From NCBI GenBank assembly GCA_950295325.1, contig OX485803.1, positions 49,305,554 to 49,369,553 on the forward strand: a stretch of 64,000 nucleotides of DNA, in the 5' to 3' direction. Source of the DNA: Polytrichum commune (lineage: Eukaryota; Streptophyta; Polytrichopsida; Polytrichales; Polytrichaceae). The notes beneath the pieces are model-generated. The model made no database searches. It had not been told where the DNA came from and worked only from the letters and a program-made list of their open reading frames with translations. Positions 35,501-49,003 of this stretch are shown here, piece by piece (within the stretch, counting starts at the first letter, position 1; each line of letters begins with the position of its first letter). The translations under genes and the position numbers were made by a program.

Positions 35501-38500
35501 ATTTTCCTATTGTGCTTGTTTTTGTTGAGCAGGGTCCAGGCTCACCATATCACAGTCCTGTGGCCAGGAATTCACCTCTTATGTCTCCATTGGTTGGGGA
35601 CCCAGCAGGCATTCAAGCTCTCAATTTGGATCCCAGCTGCCCTACAGTACCAGAATCAGTCTTGAGGTTATTTTTACACCTTACTTTTTTCTCATCTGAG
35701 AGTTTGCTCATATTGGAGTTCAAATATCTCAATTTGTGGAGCTGGTCCTAGTGTTCAGTGTTGAGACCTGAAATTAGAAGCGAAGTCTTTATAGAGGTTG
35801 GAAGTCAAGCATCATCCTTGTTCGTTCCTTTACAAGTATTTCTCAAAAATCTTAGGTCAGAGCCATAACAGTTAACTATTTGTAATTTGAAACTAAAATT
35901 TTCATACACTCTGGTTATCATACTGTCAGGAATACTGTCTTTCTCGATATGCTGACTTCCTGGTTCACCTTGGATGATCCTTTCAAGGAAATCTGTTTTC
36001 CTCGTCAGCTGATTGTCCAGATCTTTTGTATTCAGCAAGTGTCGTAGATTGCTCTGACGCATATTCCCAGCTGCCACTGTACTGGGCAGAACTGCACCTC
36101 ATGGCTTATAACTTAACATTTGTGCTCAAATTTTTTTAGTGACACATTAAATAATTACTTTTTTCAATGACAATCTATGGTAGCAATCAAGCTCAACTGT
36201 CATGGCCTATATGGGTCAAGGTACATGGCTGTTTTCTGATGGGGTGCTCTAACCTTTTCTAGCAAGCAGAAAATATTCCCTTCTGGGAGAGCAGGAGAAA
36301 AATGATAACATCTCTTTAATGGCTTCCTACACAATTGTTAAATGATTTTGATCTTGGGTTAGTAACTGGTGATTATTGCATTTTAGATTTATTGCAGTTT
36401 AGATTTTTGCAAATACCTACCTAGGTACAACTCCACTATATTTTAGGGAAATGCCAATTTTCTAGAATTGCCAACCAGAACAGTCAAAAGAGTTGTGTGG
36501 TTTGCAGCGCAAGCTGATGTGCATGTGGGGTGATGGTGATTTTAAGGTACGATGGTGACTTGGACTTTGACAGGGAGTTCCAGGAGTACAAGCAACAGGA
36601 GACGAAGAAGGGGAAAAAGAAGACGTTGGAAGAGTTAAAGGCCTTTAGTGAGAGTTTTAAGGTATGGCAACCTATACAAGTGTTTTCTTGTGTTGATTGC
36701 ATTCTGGTCTGGAAGAACAGCACATGCCTTTCTTTCATTAAATTATTTAATTTTGGATGCCCAAGATGCCCAGTTGGCGCTTGCAAACTTCATGATAGGT
36801 GCAGACAATTTAGCTATTAGGATAATTCCTGAACCTATCTACAAATGTCCAACCTTTCAACAAGGCTTCCTGTTAAGATCAAAGATTGGTATATAGTGAG
36901 ACTTGGGATTACAGATGTGAATATGCCCAGTGCTAACTTTCTTACTTTACATAGTAGTCTTGCTCAGCAGATTACAGCATTTTAGATCATCCCAGAAATT
37001 GTTGGTCTCTCTAGGAATTTCATACAAAGACATCTAGAAGAAACCTCTTGTCTACCCTTTCTATACTTGTCTACTATCCTTGCAACTTGTGTCTCTGACT
37101 ACCACTCGTATGTCTGGGGTTCTGTTTCATGAGATGAACTTTGAACTTATTTGATTTTGGACTTATGAAGTTGCATGTGGCATGGATATAGCAAGGTGGC
37201 ATGTACTAATCTGTTGTATATGGTATTTATTTGTTTTATAGAAAAAGGATCTGGAGCCTCGTTCCCCAAAGGCTGCACGTAAACTCTCTACTTCCTTTGC
37301 TATACATTATTGTGTGTTTGTCACTGTTGTTTCAGTTGCATGCATTTGCTGCTCAGCGCAATGGAAACCAAAAATTGTATTCTTACTCATTCAAATATGC
37401 CAATCGTAAATTAAACTTTGAGGCATTGATGGAAGAGAGAACTAAAGAATGAGACTTGTTCTGTTTGCATTCTGCATTGTTTACTCCTTTTTCTTAATTT
37501 TCTTGAATGGTTTTCCTTCTTGTGTTCGGGTTGGCAGCTAAGGGTGTTCCTGGAGATGTCACTAGAGAGGGCAGCACACGTCCTGGCCCTGTCAATGATG
37601 TGAAATCAAGTCTAGCACCGTCAGTTCCCACTGCCCTTCAAAACACAGTACAAGCATTAGCTCCTTCCCCTTCGGCACTACCTCTTCCTGTGGGACTTGG
37701 TACTCAAGCCAAGCAACCTAGTGGAGTGGTGGAGTCATCAGGGACTGCAGGTGTGAGCACATCTGGTGCTAGTCCATCTCCAACTCAAATGTTCAATGCG
37801 CAAGCCCCTGCGACCACTGGTTTGAACCAGGGCATGGCATCTCCTTCACTCTCACGGTCATCTTCGACGACTTCATTAGCTTCTGCGACTGGTTCCTCAA
37901 AGAAGTCAACGTTGAATGCAAATGCTAAGGTGTGCATTTCCTCATGTCAATAGTTTTGAGGTTGCATTATGTAGATAGTGGATGACCAGTTTGCACTGTA
38001 CTTATACCCACTTACACTTGATTACTTGTATTCAGATTGGCTTTAAATGTTGTGTTTGGGAGTCTCAACTCTTCAATTATGATTCATTTGTAACCTGAAA
38101 TGGTATCTCTGTTCACAGGAGTTTAAGCTGAATCCGAATGCCCCTTCATTTACACCTAGCTTCAGCTCACCAAGGCCAGCTTCACCAGTTGTACAAAGCT
38201 CTCCTGTATACATGCATGCAAGTCTTCCGCCACCAACCCCTATCCAAGGGGTTCCAGTTGGTATTCAGTACATGCAACCACAGCAAAATCAACCTGGCCA
38301 GTTTCCTCAGTTCAATAACTCAGTTGTACCAGTGTCACCAGTGGCAAGCTCAACTCCATTCATGCCATCCCCTGGTTTTGTGCCTGCCTTCACTGGTGGT
38401 GGAGTGTCTGGGGGTGGTGTTTTACAGCCTGGGCAGCCCAGTATGAAAGTTCCCCCTCATTCTCAACAACAGGTGTGTCTGCAGTTGCTCTTTGTGTGTG

Positions 38501-41500
38501 TCTGGTTTATGACGATGCTCAATAATTAACCAGAGAGTGCAAGGGAATTGGAGGTGTTTCTTTGAATTCCCAGGTGCTTGAAAATTTCAATTTGAAATAT
38601 GGATAGGTCATGATAAAACATCTGTAACACTGAGTTGTTTCCTTGCTTATCTATATATCTATATATCTATATATATATATAAAGAGACAGAAGGCCAACA
38701 AGCCAGCGCTAAACCATCCTCATTATATGCTTCCCTGTTTCTGCTTAGAGCCTTTTGTCCCCATATCAGTATTATTGATGTATATTAAGTGTTCGATCAG
38801 TTACTTGAGCATTAGTTCTGTTCCTAAATTTTCCTTAATGATGACCTCAACTCTGCTCAACTTGAGTTTTTGAAGAAATTTGTCTTGCCTGTACTAGAAT
38901 AATAATGTGGTGATGCATGAACAGGTTGTTAATCTATATGGACAGCAACAGCAACAGCAGCAGCAGCAACAACAACAACAACAACAACAACAACTTAGAT
39001 ATCAACATCAACCTCCCCCAATGCAACCTGCATTTATGCATCCTAATCCGCTGGTAAGTTTCTCAGCTGATGTATTCGGTTCATTGAGACCTCAAGCTTT
39101 GTGATTGCTGGACTTAGTGTGTTGTAGGGGTATACAGTAACTTTAACTCCTGAAGGCCGAGGCGGGCGTTTTGTCCAGGCAGTCACTGCTGCCTGACCAT
39201 ACCAGCGTGCGCATGTATGCTACAATCTTCTGATTTGGACACGCGGCCAGCTGAAATTTTTAGTGAACAATCCTAGCTTGTCAAAGATGCCCTTTGTATG
39301 GTCAACTTTATCAGAAGAGGTGCCAAGTTCCTTTACAAGCTGGTGAACTGGACTGAACTGTTTTAGGCAATTTTGGGAAGATTTAGTTTTACCCTTCAGG
39401 GGTTAAGGCGTTTTATTAATATGAATGCCTTTGGTAAATTCAAGGCCTTATGTGGATGCAGCTGGTGTTTGTCAGTGAAGTGATCTTCACTTGTTATATG
39501 TTTCTGTGCTATTGTAATTTCTGTATACATCTATAAACTTCTTGATGCTGAAGTCTAGTAACTGTTAGGATGTGTTTTATGGGTATTTTACTGGATCTTT
39601 ACTCATGAAGTTCATGAGAGTCAGTATCTTCACTGCCAATTTGTGAGTGAGCTGATTTGTAAGCCTGTTCAATTATGTTCAGAAACAGAAGATAGGCATT
39701 ATGTTGTATGATGATACTGATGAAGGGACTGTTTGTCAATCATTTGCAGTATCAACAGCCAATGATGTACCAGCCAGGCCTCATGTACGTACCATTTCAG
39801 GTGAAGCTTCAACTTTCAATCATTGTACCCTGTGCTGGACCTTGTGCTTGACTTATTTTCTGGTGGTTATCTTTTACTATTATGAGCGATTAATTGAAAT
39901 TTGGAAAGTTACAGTGAAACATTCATGCAGTAACTCTTAATATCAGAAATTTGTTAAAAAATAAATTAAATGGGCATTATTTAAGCGGTTTAAGACTTTG
40001 TAAGCATGCTTAGCATATGTGTAGTTATGATTTGTAAAGTAGTGCTGCATAATTATGTTCATATTTGGTCATTGGTTCAAAATTTTGTAATCCAGTGGAA
40101 CATGAATGAATACTGATCTGTTTCATTTTAATTTTTGCTAAAAGGTTTGCTGTCCCAGAAGAGTGATAATAATAGTAAAGTAGTGGTAGGGGTTTGTAAT
40201 AGGCTTGAGAGAATGGTGGACTTGAATATTTCAACCAGGAATATGATGTTTGAAGGGTTGAGTACTGAAGGTCTTACTTTAGGGGAAGATTACTGGACCT
40301 TCCACCCTCCATGAAGGGTTGTCTTATCTATAATACTCAAATATGAGAACTCTAAGTATGAAAGATGTAAAGTTTCATGCATCTAAAAAGTAGCATCGCA
40401 CAATCTCAAGTTATATAAGAAGTTCTAGTTGTGGAACGGAGTTGATGTGGCTGTCCCTTCATGTGTTTCAACCAATGGAAAGATTTTCTTGAGTGTTAAA
40501 CTTCCACTCTAAGCTCTTAAGGGTACTTTAAACATTTGGGGAGTAGAGAAGTTTATTTTGCTGTCTTTGTGATCTTCCAACACACCTTTCTCTTGTGATT
40601 TAGAACTCCACGTTATAATATTGCTTTGTGAAGACAAATTTCTAACTTCTGTCACAATCTCCTTACAATATGGAGTTAACATTTCCCTCATAAATATTGG
40701 CATACGACAAGGTTTACGCACATTTCAAGTGCAATTCCTCTCCCTCCCTGAGGATCCATGTCCACATTGATGATATATGTACCACACTAGGAACTAGAAC
40801 CTCTTGGCTGGGGAAGGGATCTATAGATTTATCTTGAGTTATGTTTGATAGCCACGTCTTCCTCTCTTTTTATTTTTATTTATTTATTTATTTATTGGTT
40901 TGAGGAGATTATAAAATCAAGTCTTCACTAACTTTTCATGAAAAGATTAAGTAAATTAAATTCCGTCATGGAATTGTACTGTACTGTGCATGCATGGCAT
41001 GCGATTTTTCTTTGACAACACTCTAGATAAATCTAGAGAACAAATATAATTTGATGCTTTTCAATAGGAGTCCTAACCACTCGTTCTTAGAATAGCTCGA
41101 TGCTAGTATTTGGTCTTAATAAGCTGTGAAATTGGCAAAACAGCATTCAAGCAATGTAGTGTATATATTTGATGCATAGAGCTCTCAAATATACTGCACA
41201 CTCACTATGAATCCATATTCTTGTGTAATCTGTATGCAGGGAATGATGCAAGGCCAGCCAGTACCGCCCCCTCAAGGTCATCTTGCACCTCCCCAACTCT
41301 CTCAACAGATTCAGCCTCAGAAGCATCGCAGTAAGTCCTGATTTGTGTTCTCTTAAACCTATTGTACTATTTTATAGTCCTTATATAACTTTTAAAGTTT
41401 TTTGTTGGGCAATTGCAATACATTACTGGTTGTGTTCTACATTATGAAAATATGCACCTGGATAGTCTCTAATAGAGAAGTTTTTGTAATTTAACACATA

Positions 41501-41879
41501 TAAGGTAAATACCTTAGTGGTTGGTTGACTTCCAAGCACATTGCACACATTGTCTATATCACCTGATCCACATTTAAGGTGTCTGGTTCTCTGAAGTGTG
41601 TGCTTGTCTTGCTGAAATTCATACTTGGTCTCATAAATTGATTCCTTCTCGTTCACCACAGCTGGTGATGTTCAACAGAGTGTTCTACAGTAACTTTGAA
41701 ATATTGCCCCGTTTGTCGGAAGCCATGAGAAGATTACCAATTCTGATACTCTTTCTGTTCAAGCAGGTGGGGCCATCCAAAGCATGCACTATGGCAGTGC
41801 TCCTTCATTTCCTCCTGGGCACCTTCAACCCCCCCAGATGTCACACCTTCACAGTGATCCAAGCGCTGGCCGTCACTGA
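29566..41879 (+). CDS. CID4: Ataxin-2-like protein (CID3/CID4 type), PAM2 motif and polyQ
   Basis: Eighteen exons join in frame to 883 residues: 29566-29580, 29878-30067, 30830-30970, 31279-31418, 31732-31913, 32086-32263, 32516-32720, 33097-33146, 34509-34670, 35533-35666, 36574-36661, 37242-37278, 37538-37929, 38119-38472, 38925-39053, 39750-39800, 41240-41330, 41767-41879. All introns are GT-AG and phases match. Order: LSm-like domain (from about residue 74, [14 protein letters not shown] and FSGIFHAS), LsmAD domain (about 223-280, [14 protein letters not shown] and [15 protein letters not shown]), a disordered Ser/Pro middle, the PAM2 motif [19 protein letters not shown] split by the exon 13/14 junction, and a 17-Gln run at 763-779 before a Pro/Gln/Met tail. 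PAM2 binds the MLLE domain of poly(A)-binding protein, so the role is cytoplasmic mRNA regulation and stress granules. The paralogue (CID3 or CID4) is not resolved. Confidence 0.93.
38650..38681 (+). repeat. (CTATATAT)n-type repeat in intron 14
   Basis: Short tandem CTATATAT units followed by TA dinucleotides inside the intron between exons 14 and 15. Confidence 0.85.
38943..38993 (+). repeat. CAG/CAA tract encoding 17 glutamines
   Basis: The tract is in frame in exon 15 of the ataxin-2-like gene. Codons start as a CAG/CAA mixture and end as nine uninterrupted CAA. It lies C-terminal to PAM2, unlike the N-terminal polyQ of human ataxin-2. Confidence 0.95.
40865..40897 (+). repeat. (TTTA)n microsatellite in intron 16
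   Basis: Consecutive TTTA units in the 1.4-kb intron between exons 16 and 17. Confidence 0.85.
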
Positions 41880-43804
41880 GCCATGTTGATAACTGCCAAA
41901 ATTGGTCCAAGGTTAATCAAATTCACTGGGACCAAATGGAGATAGTGGGAAACGGGTTTGGTTTGGGAGAAAGGAGCAGGAGGGTGTCCAGCAAGACGAC
42001 TCTTCAGGGACGGGGTTCTCTTAGAGAGGTAATATGGGGGCGTTTGTAGGTACTCTGTATTTGCCCGTCTCGCAATCATTTATTGAGGGGTGAACAGAAA
42101 GCGTACGTGCAGGGCTATCAAGTTGTATGATACCCTCAGGCTTGTGTGCTTCTTCCCTCCAACTAGCAATAAAAGGCCTGTCCTAAAATTGGTCTGCCCA
42201 TCTTGTGAATGCTGCCATGTGACTTACTTTTCTTTAGCATCCCAGTTAACTGATATTCTGAATTCACAACCTAGACATGCCTGTGCCAGTGCAACATATT
42301 TGGCATGGGGGGTTATTACGAAGGTCTCTGTCACAGTTACAAAAACAATGCACAGATGGATGTTGTTGCTTCTCATACAGCATGTTTCTATTCTGTCTTG
42401 GAATGATGAATGTATTGTCTGTTTCTTAACCAAAGTATCGAAGGCTTTGTGAACAGGTGTGCTCAAGATTTGCTTCTCCCCAGCCTACTAACGTTTGGGT
42501 CGTATGTCTGCCCAGAATCTATCTTACTAATCTATGTTGGGACCAACAACAGGGTTGGTCTACACAAGGAAGCAGCTGGTCAGCCGAGAACATGAAGGCA
42601 ATGCTCTGCATCTGTCCAAACCTTGTGTTGGTGCTGTGAAAGTTCCCTCTACAGTTAGTTCCAACAAAATCTAGATATAGCAAGTTTGGAGCTTGTCAAT
42701 TGTACATCGGCATCTGATTTATGGAGCTGATAGTACAAAGGAAAATTGGTTACAAAGTTTGGTGGCAATTTGTCACTAGATACGTCTCAATCTATTTCTT
42801 ATCACTGTCTTGTATCATGTCCTCCCAACTTATAGCTTTGGAATTCAAAAAGCGCTCTACCAATGCATATCAAACAGCCCAGACTTTTAGAACTGGAAAT
42901 TGATATGATGTAGATTCTCAGGCAACAACTCCAGATGAATCTGGCTGTTGCAACAGGCTTGTGTTGAATACAATTTGACCGCTCTGCTGCCTTGATTTGG
43001 CTTGGTGTTGCTCATACCCTTCATGGCAGACAGTTGGCCAGATATTGCAAAACTAACAATGCACTGTAGGAAGTCTGCAGGTAACTGATGGTTATTGGAG
43101 GTAAGGTTTTGCTGTCCTATGGTCAGCCAGAACTGTCTTAACTGTGCATCCTTGATACGATACCTACAGCACTTTCATTGCATAGCAAGCAATGATGCAC
43201 AGTGAGATGCGGCATGTTTGTGGAGCAAGGTGCCCATGAGTTACTTGCTTAAACCGTATCAGTTAGTCTCAAAAGAAACTGAGTTCCTAAGATAAATGCT
43301 GTGCTGAAAACTGAGATACCTTGTAGTCATTCATCCTTCATCCATTTTATTCAAATTCGTGAAAGAGTGATGTGAACCTTTTCTTCGCTGGTCTCCATCT
43401 GTGAACTTGATTGTGCTCCAAAAGGTTCAAACCAGCAACCCTGCGTTGTCTAACAAAGTTGGCTGAACTCCTGTAATTGCATCCAGGTGACCGCTCCCTA
43501 TCCTGTTGAACAATCAGAGTATAATTGGTTTTGACCTATTTCTGATTTGTGAAGATGTAGAGGTATACCATGGAGGAATGTGTAATATCACTTCGTTTTA
43601 TATCACTCTGAGCAATGAATTGAAGACCTTATCAAAATTTTGCAAACAATAATGTGATGTGTATTGATACTGGAGTGAAGATGAAAGAGATTGGATGGTG
43701 TCACTCGTGCATTTGTAGCGAATACCACAAAACTAGTCTCATGTGCTTCCGGGTATTGTAGAGTGCTCAAATCTGCTAATCCTTGTGTGAAGCTCGTCGG
43801 TTTA
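41880..43804 (+). other. 3' UTR / intergenic interval between the two genes
   Basis: About 1.9 kb separate the ataxin-2-like stop from the CFAP36-like start on the same strand. It must hold the first gene's 3' UTR and the second gene's promoter and leader. I see no further coding exon and no transposon end. Confidence 0.5.
42168..42173 (+). terminator. Candidate polyadenylation signal AATAAA
   Basis: A canonical AATAAA about 290 bases after the ataxin-2-like stop codon. The actual cleavage site is unknown. Confidence 0.4.
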
Positions 43805-46800
43805 ATGGAGGATGAAGGTTCCGAACTGAAGGACCCAAAGTGGACAGGGGACGTGGTTTCCAAGTTCTTGCAGAGCCCTGTGTATTCCGTGCCATTGCTG
43901 GATTTTATAGATGATAATTGCAGCGTGTTCAAAGATTGCAACGAGAGCAATCTGGAATGTACCATCGTAAGGAGTAATTACATGCACTACATTGTGAAAC
44001 CCCCTCAAAGGACGTCCATTGGTCCGTATAGATGCCACTTGTTGCAGTGATGAAATGAAAATGTTGTCGATTCCGTAGGTAGGTGCATTTTGAAATCGAC
44101 CTCAATAATCTCCAGTATTAAAAAGAAAATCGTATACCGAACGTGCTTGATAACAATGTGAATGGCGATGCTTGCAGGTGCACGAGAATTTCAAGCAGCT
44201 CGTGGATGCTCTCTTATCGGATTTCTTGTCCGATTTGGGAATTCCTATGCACAACTTTGTCCAGATGATAGCCAGGTACGGACTTACGCCTTGAAAGACA
44301 ATCTGGGTTCGACTTCTTGGAACTCAAAGAGGTTCCAGTGTTCAGAATCGGGCACTCTCACAACGGAAAAGGCTTGGCACTGCGACTGCTATTACTTTAC
44401 ATCATGCCCTAACAGGGATTGCCATAATTGATTTTTTTTGTGCTGGATAGAAAACTTGTGGATGCTTTTGGAAGGCCATTTTGCATTGCTTCTTTGAGGT
44501 TGTTACAACACTTTGTTCCGAATTGGCAAACTGATGGCAATCAGTCTGGATGCTGTAGCTTGGCATGTCAACCTAGGCATGGAAACCTTCTTTGCATTTT
44601 TGGAGATGGGTGCAAAAAATTGCCTGAGTGTTATTTATTCTACTTGCAGCCAGGTGCATTCGTCACCGTACAGCATCGTCGTAACTGCCATCCTGACAGT
44701 CGACAACTTTTGCCTTTTCAAGGTATACCTCTGCCGCATCGTCCTGAAAACCCTTAGGGAAAATCACTGGATTATGTGGGTAATTTTCCTCCACGAAGAC
44801 AGCAAAGATTCCCAACATGTTTTCTCTCTATCCCCAGGAAATGATGTGGAATCGCAACATTGAACTCAACAGTCAAGCAATGGCACAAATGACAAACCAA
44901 GCCCAAGTGCATGACGATCCTGGTAAATATTGTTGAACGCAAAACATCCTAGGGGGGTGATACATAGGGGGTTAAAAAATACATATAGTTCACCAAGGAA
45001 TCTGACTGGGATTTATATTACACGCAGCTGATCTCAACACTGTAATTGTCCATCTCGCGGAGATATCGGCACGGGATGAGCTTATGGACGCTGAAACAGC
45101 AAAGTCCTTGTCCCTTCTGGTCGGATCTTCAGGTCACCATGACCCACCGGTAAGGCATAAACTCAATCTATGGGTATCAATATAATCACATTCGCTATCT
45201 GAGCACATCCTTGTGGCAAGTGCATGCCATGTGATGTGGAAATATTTCAGTAATTCAACGCCCTCTCATACTTAAGTAGCAAAATAGTTTGTGCTACATA
45301 TCCATGCCAGAGAAGATATAATCTCACATCTCGTAGCTCTCCAAGATCAATTGTAGAGGAGGAACAAGACCGGTCTTCATACGTAAGTAGTCTCTCTTTG
45401 GGTGCATTTGCAGGTGCCTGATGATGGAAGGTTGAATTCGATGCTTGACCATAACCCTAATCCGTATGTGACTTGTCACCAATATGCATACATGAAATGT
45501 ACTCCTTGTTATGTGGTTGGCAAGATAGTTGTGCAATAGAAAGCGCAACTCAAAATCATGCTATTTTTTTATGTCGTTCATGATGTTTTCAAGCACCGAA
45601 AATTATCACATTCGGAGGAGTTTCTTAGGGCCTTGCTTCACATGGCGTCACCAACCCAAAGCTAACAAGGGCTTGACTCTTCTAGGGGTATCACGGTTAA
45701 GGAAAGAAGGTCTTGACATGTTTAATATTTTCAAGTCACTATTTAAAGGACCTTTTATGCACCATTAGTTAACGAACCATCCTCCTCACACTCTTGGGTA
45801 AATGTCGAATGGTAAGTCAAATGAGGATAAGTAGAGGACAAGATAAAAACAAGGATCAAGTGGGACTTAACTGTATTGGCGAACCCCTCATATGCGAACA
45901 TGAATAACATGAACTTTAGAAAGAGCTTTGTCTTATGATATGGTTAACTGAACCTTAGCAATGGTCTTTTTGTGGCTTGGTAACCCCTTTGTGCAGCATG
46001 GCCCTTTATGTAACAGGTTACAATCTAATCAGTTTTTATGTGACCATAGGCAATCTGTCGAGCAGCGCACAGATTCCACTCCCTCGCAGCGCAAGGAAGA
46101 TGAAGAGCAAGTAGATTTACAGGAGGCATGGGATCCCAATCCCACAACGATGAAGGCAATGGTAGGAGAAAGCACTGCTCTTCATGTTATGAGAGGAGAT
46201 GTCAAGGAGGACACAGTGGAGAGTGTACCCATCGTAAAGACGGAAATCAAAGGAAAGATAATTGGTTCAAGATCAAAGGTTTCTTTTGATAAGTCAATAC
46301 GGGCAGCCGCAGCTCTACGAGACATGAAACAATTAGCTTTGGTATGTGAAGGGCGGGATGGCAAGATGTATGGAGATGAATGTACAAGGGGGGAGGCGGG
46401 GGAGGGGAAGATGGATGACGTCCGAGGAGATAAGGATGGCCGTAATTTAGAACTTGGAACTAGAAGGTAAGTGCACAACCATTGGTCACTGTCCATCGTT
46501 GAGTGATAGAGTTCTCTCTGGGTCCAACTCAGGGTGAGTTGGCTAAAAGGTGGGTTTGAGAGTTGATGCATGAAGTCATCCGTGTTAAAAGAGGAAGTCC
46601 AAGGAATTTCACCCATGTTTGAAAGTTGGGCTTTGACACAAGACGTTCTAACAAGCTCTTGATAGAAAAGTCCTTCATAGAGGCACCAAATTCTTGGTTT
46701 GATTCCTCTTTAAGGGATTTTGCAGGTAACTCTAATGTGGTACGAACTTTGGATTTTGCGTGTTCTTGAGGTTCATCACAAGCAATCCTGTCCATGAGTT

Positions 46801-49003
46801 TACAACATATCCATGCATCACAAATCAATCAATGAATTTTGTGTATGTTTCTGCAAATTTCTACATGAAAGCTGTGTCGGTGGTGCAGAATGTTATCAAA
46901 TTTGTTGGCTGATACTTGGAAGCCTCAATCACTCAGACTTGATGTTCGTACTCACTTTCCCTCAAGAACTTGTGGCTGATCGATTCGCCATCTTCTGTGT
47001 TATGACTTCGTCGTGAGAAATTCAATGTAGTGCATTGTGTATATATGCTGGACTTTACTCTTGTTTCATTCTAAATGAATTTACAGACGCCCTCCTGTAC
47101 ATTGATCATGTTATGCATGTGTGAAGAGCTGGCGCAGGTGGATGATGGAGAGATTCAACACCGGAGGCGACATTTGCAGCAGCAACGAGATCGCATCCTT
47201 GCCCTCAAAAAAGGTTTTGAATCAACTGTTTTAGATTCACAACAGATTCTCTATAGCAGATTAAGTGAAGAACACGACTGCTTACTAGAGTTTGCTAATA
47301 GCATAATATTATAAATTGGTACAAATAAGTAGGTACTAATGCAGAATCCATGGAATATAATGGAGGGAGGTTACATTGAGACCAAAAGGGGTCTAATGGG
47401 AACAATGGAATGTAGGGAAGGTTACATATAAATCAAAGGTGGTTGAATGGAAACCACTTTACCAATGTAGACCTACTACCATTACTGAAATCTAGGGAAG
47501 TTGGAACATCGCGTGGGAAGGCATAACGGATGGTAGTGAGAAGGGGGGATCTATCAACTAACTCTTGATGTCTCTCCCACGATGTGAGGAGCTTCACGAG
47601 CTTAACCTTGGCTGAGAAATGTCTTACTTCCATATTCTGTCTTGTGTGAATGGTGGCATCAAGCCTTTTTTCATTTGGGTGCCAATTTGTTGAGTCAGTT
47701 GAGGCCTACCTAGTTTGTGACAGTTTCAGCCATGACAAGAATCATGAAAATGAAGCTATCATTTATGACATGAGTCTACCATCAAAGAAGGATACATACA
47801 TACATACATACATATACACACACACACACATATTTTTATATATATATATACATACATACATACAGTGTCATCCTATATGTCTTGTGATCCCATCATGTAA
47901 TGCAGCATCTCGAGAGAAGCAGCTGAAGTACTTCAGACGATTGGACCAGAAACCCAAACCTTGCCATATTGAGAGCAGCAAAAGACTCCCCCGCCTGACC
48001 CCAGCTGAAGCTCAAGATGCAGAGGTTTTAACTTCAGCTTCACACTTTAAAGCCCCTATGGCGATGATAGTCTCTTAAGCCAATAAACAACACCAAACTC
48101 ATTAGATCTGATCCTTTTTAACATTCTTGAGCCTTGTGAGGATGGACCCTTTTTTATGGCTGCTCAACAATCCGTCTCCAACAATTGGGGCATCATTTCT
48201 AGGAATGAATGCTGAGCATAGATTAGTGACAATCTCCTATTAATACTAACGTCATTGTTACCTATCTTTTGATGTGAAAGCAATACACATTTAATCTACA
48301 CTGATATAGGCAATTAGGTTGACTCTTGACCCATGCAAATTACCGTGGATCAAAACCATACCACAGAACTTATATATTTGTTTATTCATCCATTTAGCAA
48401 CCACACTTGAAACATATTTCATTTAGTAATAAATATTCAAAATAAGTGTGGAATTTTGACAAATTAGCGTGGGTCAACTTAATTGCACAAATCAGTTTAG
48501 ATTGAACTCAAGGAGAAGTGCAGAATGAATGCATATGGGATATCCATTGTAGATACCTCCAAGAATTTAGGTTTTGGGGGGTTTAACCCCAACGCTTGCT
48601 CAAGAATGATATGTTCTTGTTGTGGAGTCTTACCCAAAGCTACACAGCATGTGCCCACTCATGCTCTGTCACGAGATACTATGGCGAGTCCACTAAATAT
48701 TCTGGACCTAACTATCACAGGATGTATTTAGTGGACATCAAGACCAGTATTGATTGGCAACTAGGTCTCACAAAGATGTACCTGTGACTATCATGTGATA
48801 AAAAGTTAGGGTTTGTCAGCATATGAGAGATTCCATCTCGTATGATGTTCTTGCATGCACATGACTGATTTTGTGGGTGTTTGAACGTTGGGGTCTCTCG
48901 GTAGGCAAATAGGCAGAGGGAGATGCTCAGGAGAGGATTGGCACGACGCCTGAAAGAGGAGCTTGCAATGAAGACTCCGTCAATGTCTTTGGGTCCAACA
49001 TAA
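43805..49003 (+). CDS. CFAP36: CFAP36-like cilia/flagella-associated protein (BART domain)
   Basis: Ten exons join to 408 residues: 43805-43966, 44178-44275, 44650-44722, 44838-44922, 45028-45149, 45414-45463, 46050-46341, 47087-47213, 47906-48024, 48905-49003. Phases match at every junction. The N-terminal 130 residues form an ARL2-binding BART-like domain: SPVYSVPLLDFIDDNC, VHENFKQLVDALLSDFLSDL, then ILTVDNFCLFK joined to EMMWNRNIELN. The low-complexity middle is followed by the conserved coiled C-terminus: RRHLQQQRDRILALKK and QREMLRRGLARRLKEEL. This layout is that of CFAP36 (CCDC104/BARTL1), a ciliary protein binding the small GTPase ARL3. In plants this implies a role in sperm flagella. 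The start of exon 8 is uncertain: an AG at 47128 or 47137 also keeps frame, and an alternative donor at 46468 breaks it. Confidence 0.85.
47793..47864 (+). repeat. Compound (CATA)n/(CA)n/(TA)n microsatellite
   Basis: Lies in the intron between exons 8 and 9 of the CFAP36-like gene. Confidence 0.9.

Noticed and set aside
44162-44431. 89-codon frame MAMLAGAREF...
   Set aside because: Wrong frame over CFAP36 exon 2. The correct frame reads VHENFKQLVDALLSDFL and joins both neighbours in phase.
46342-46468. Extension of CFAP36 exon 7 to the GTAAGT-like donor at 46468
   Set aside because: It ends in a phase that meets a stop codon in the next recognisable exon. The GTATGT donor at 46341 keeps frame.
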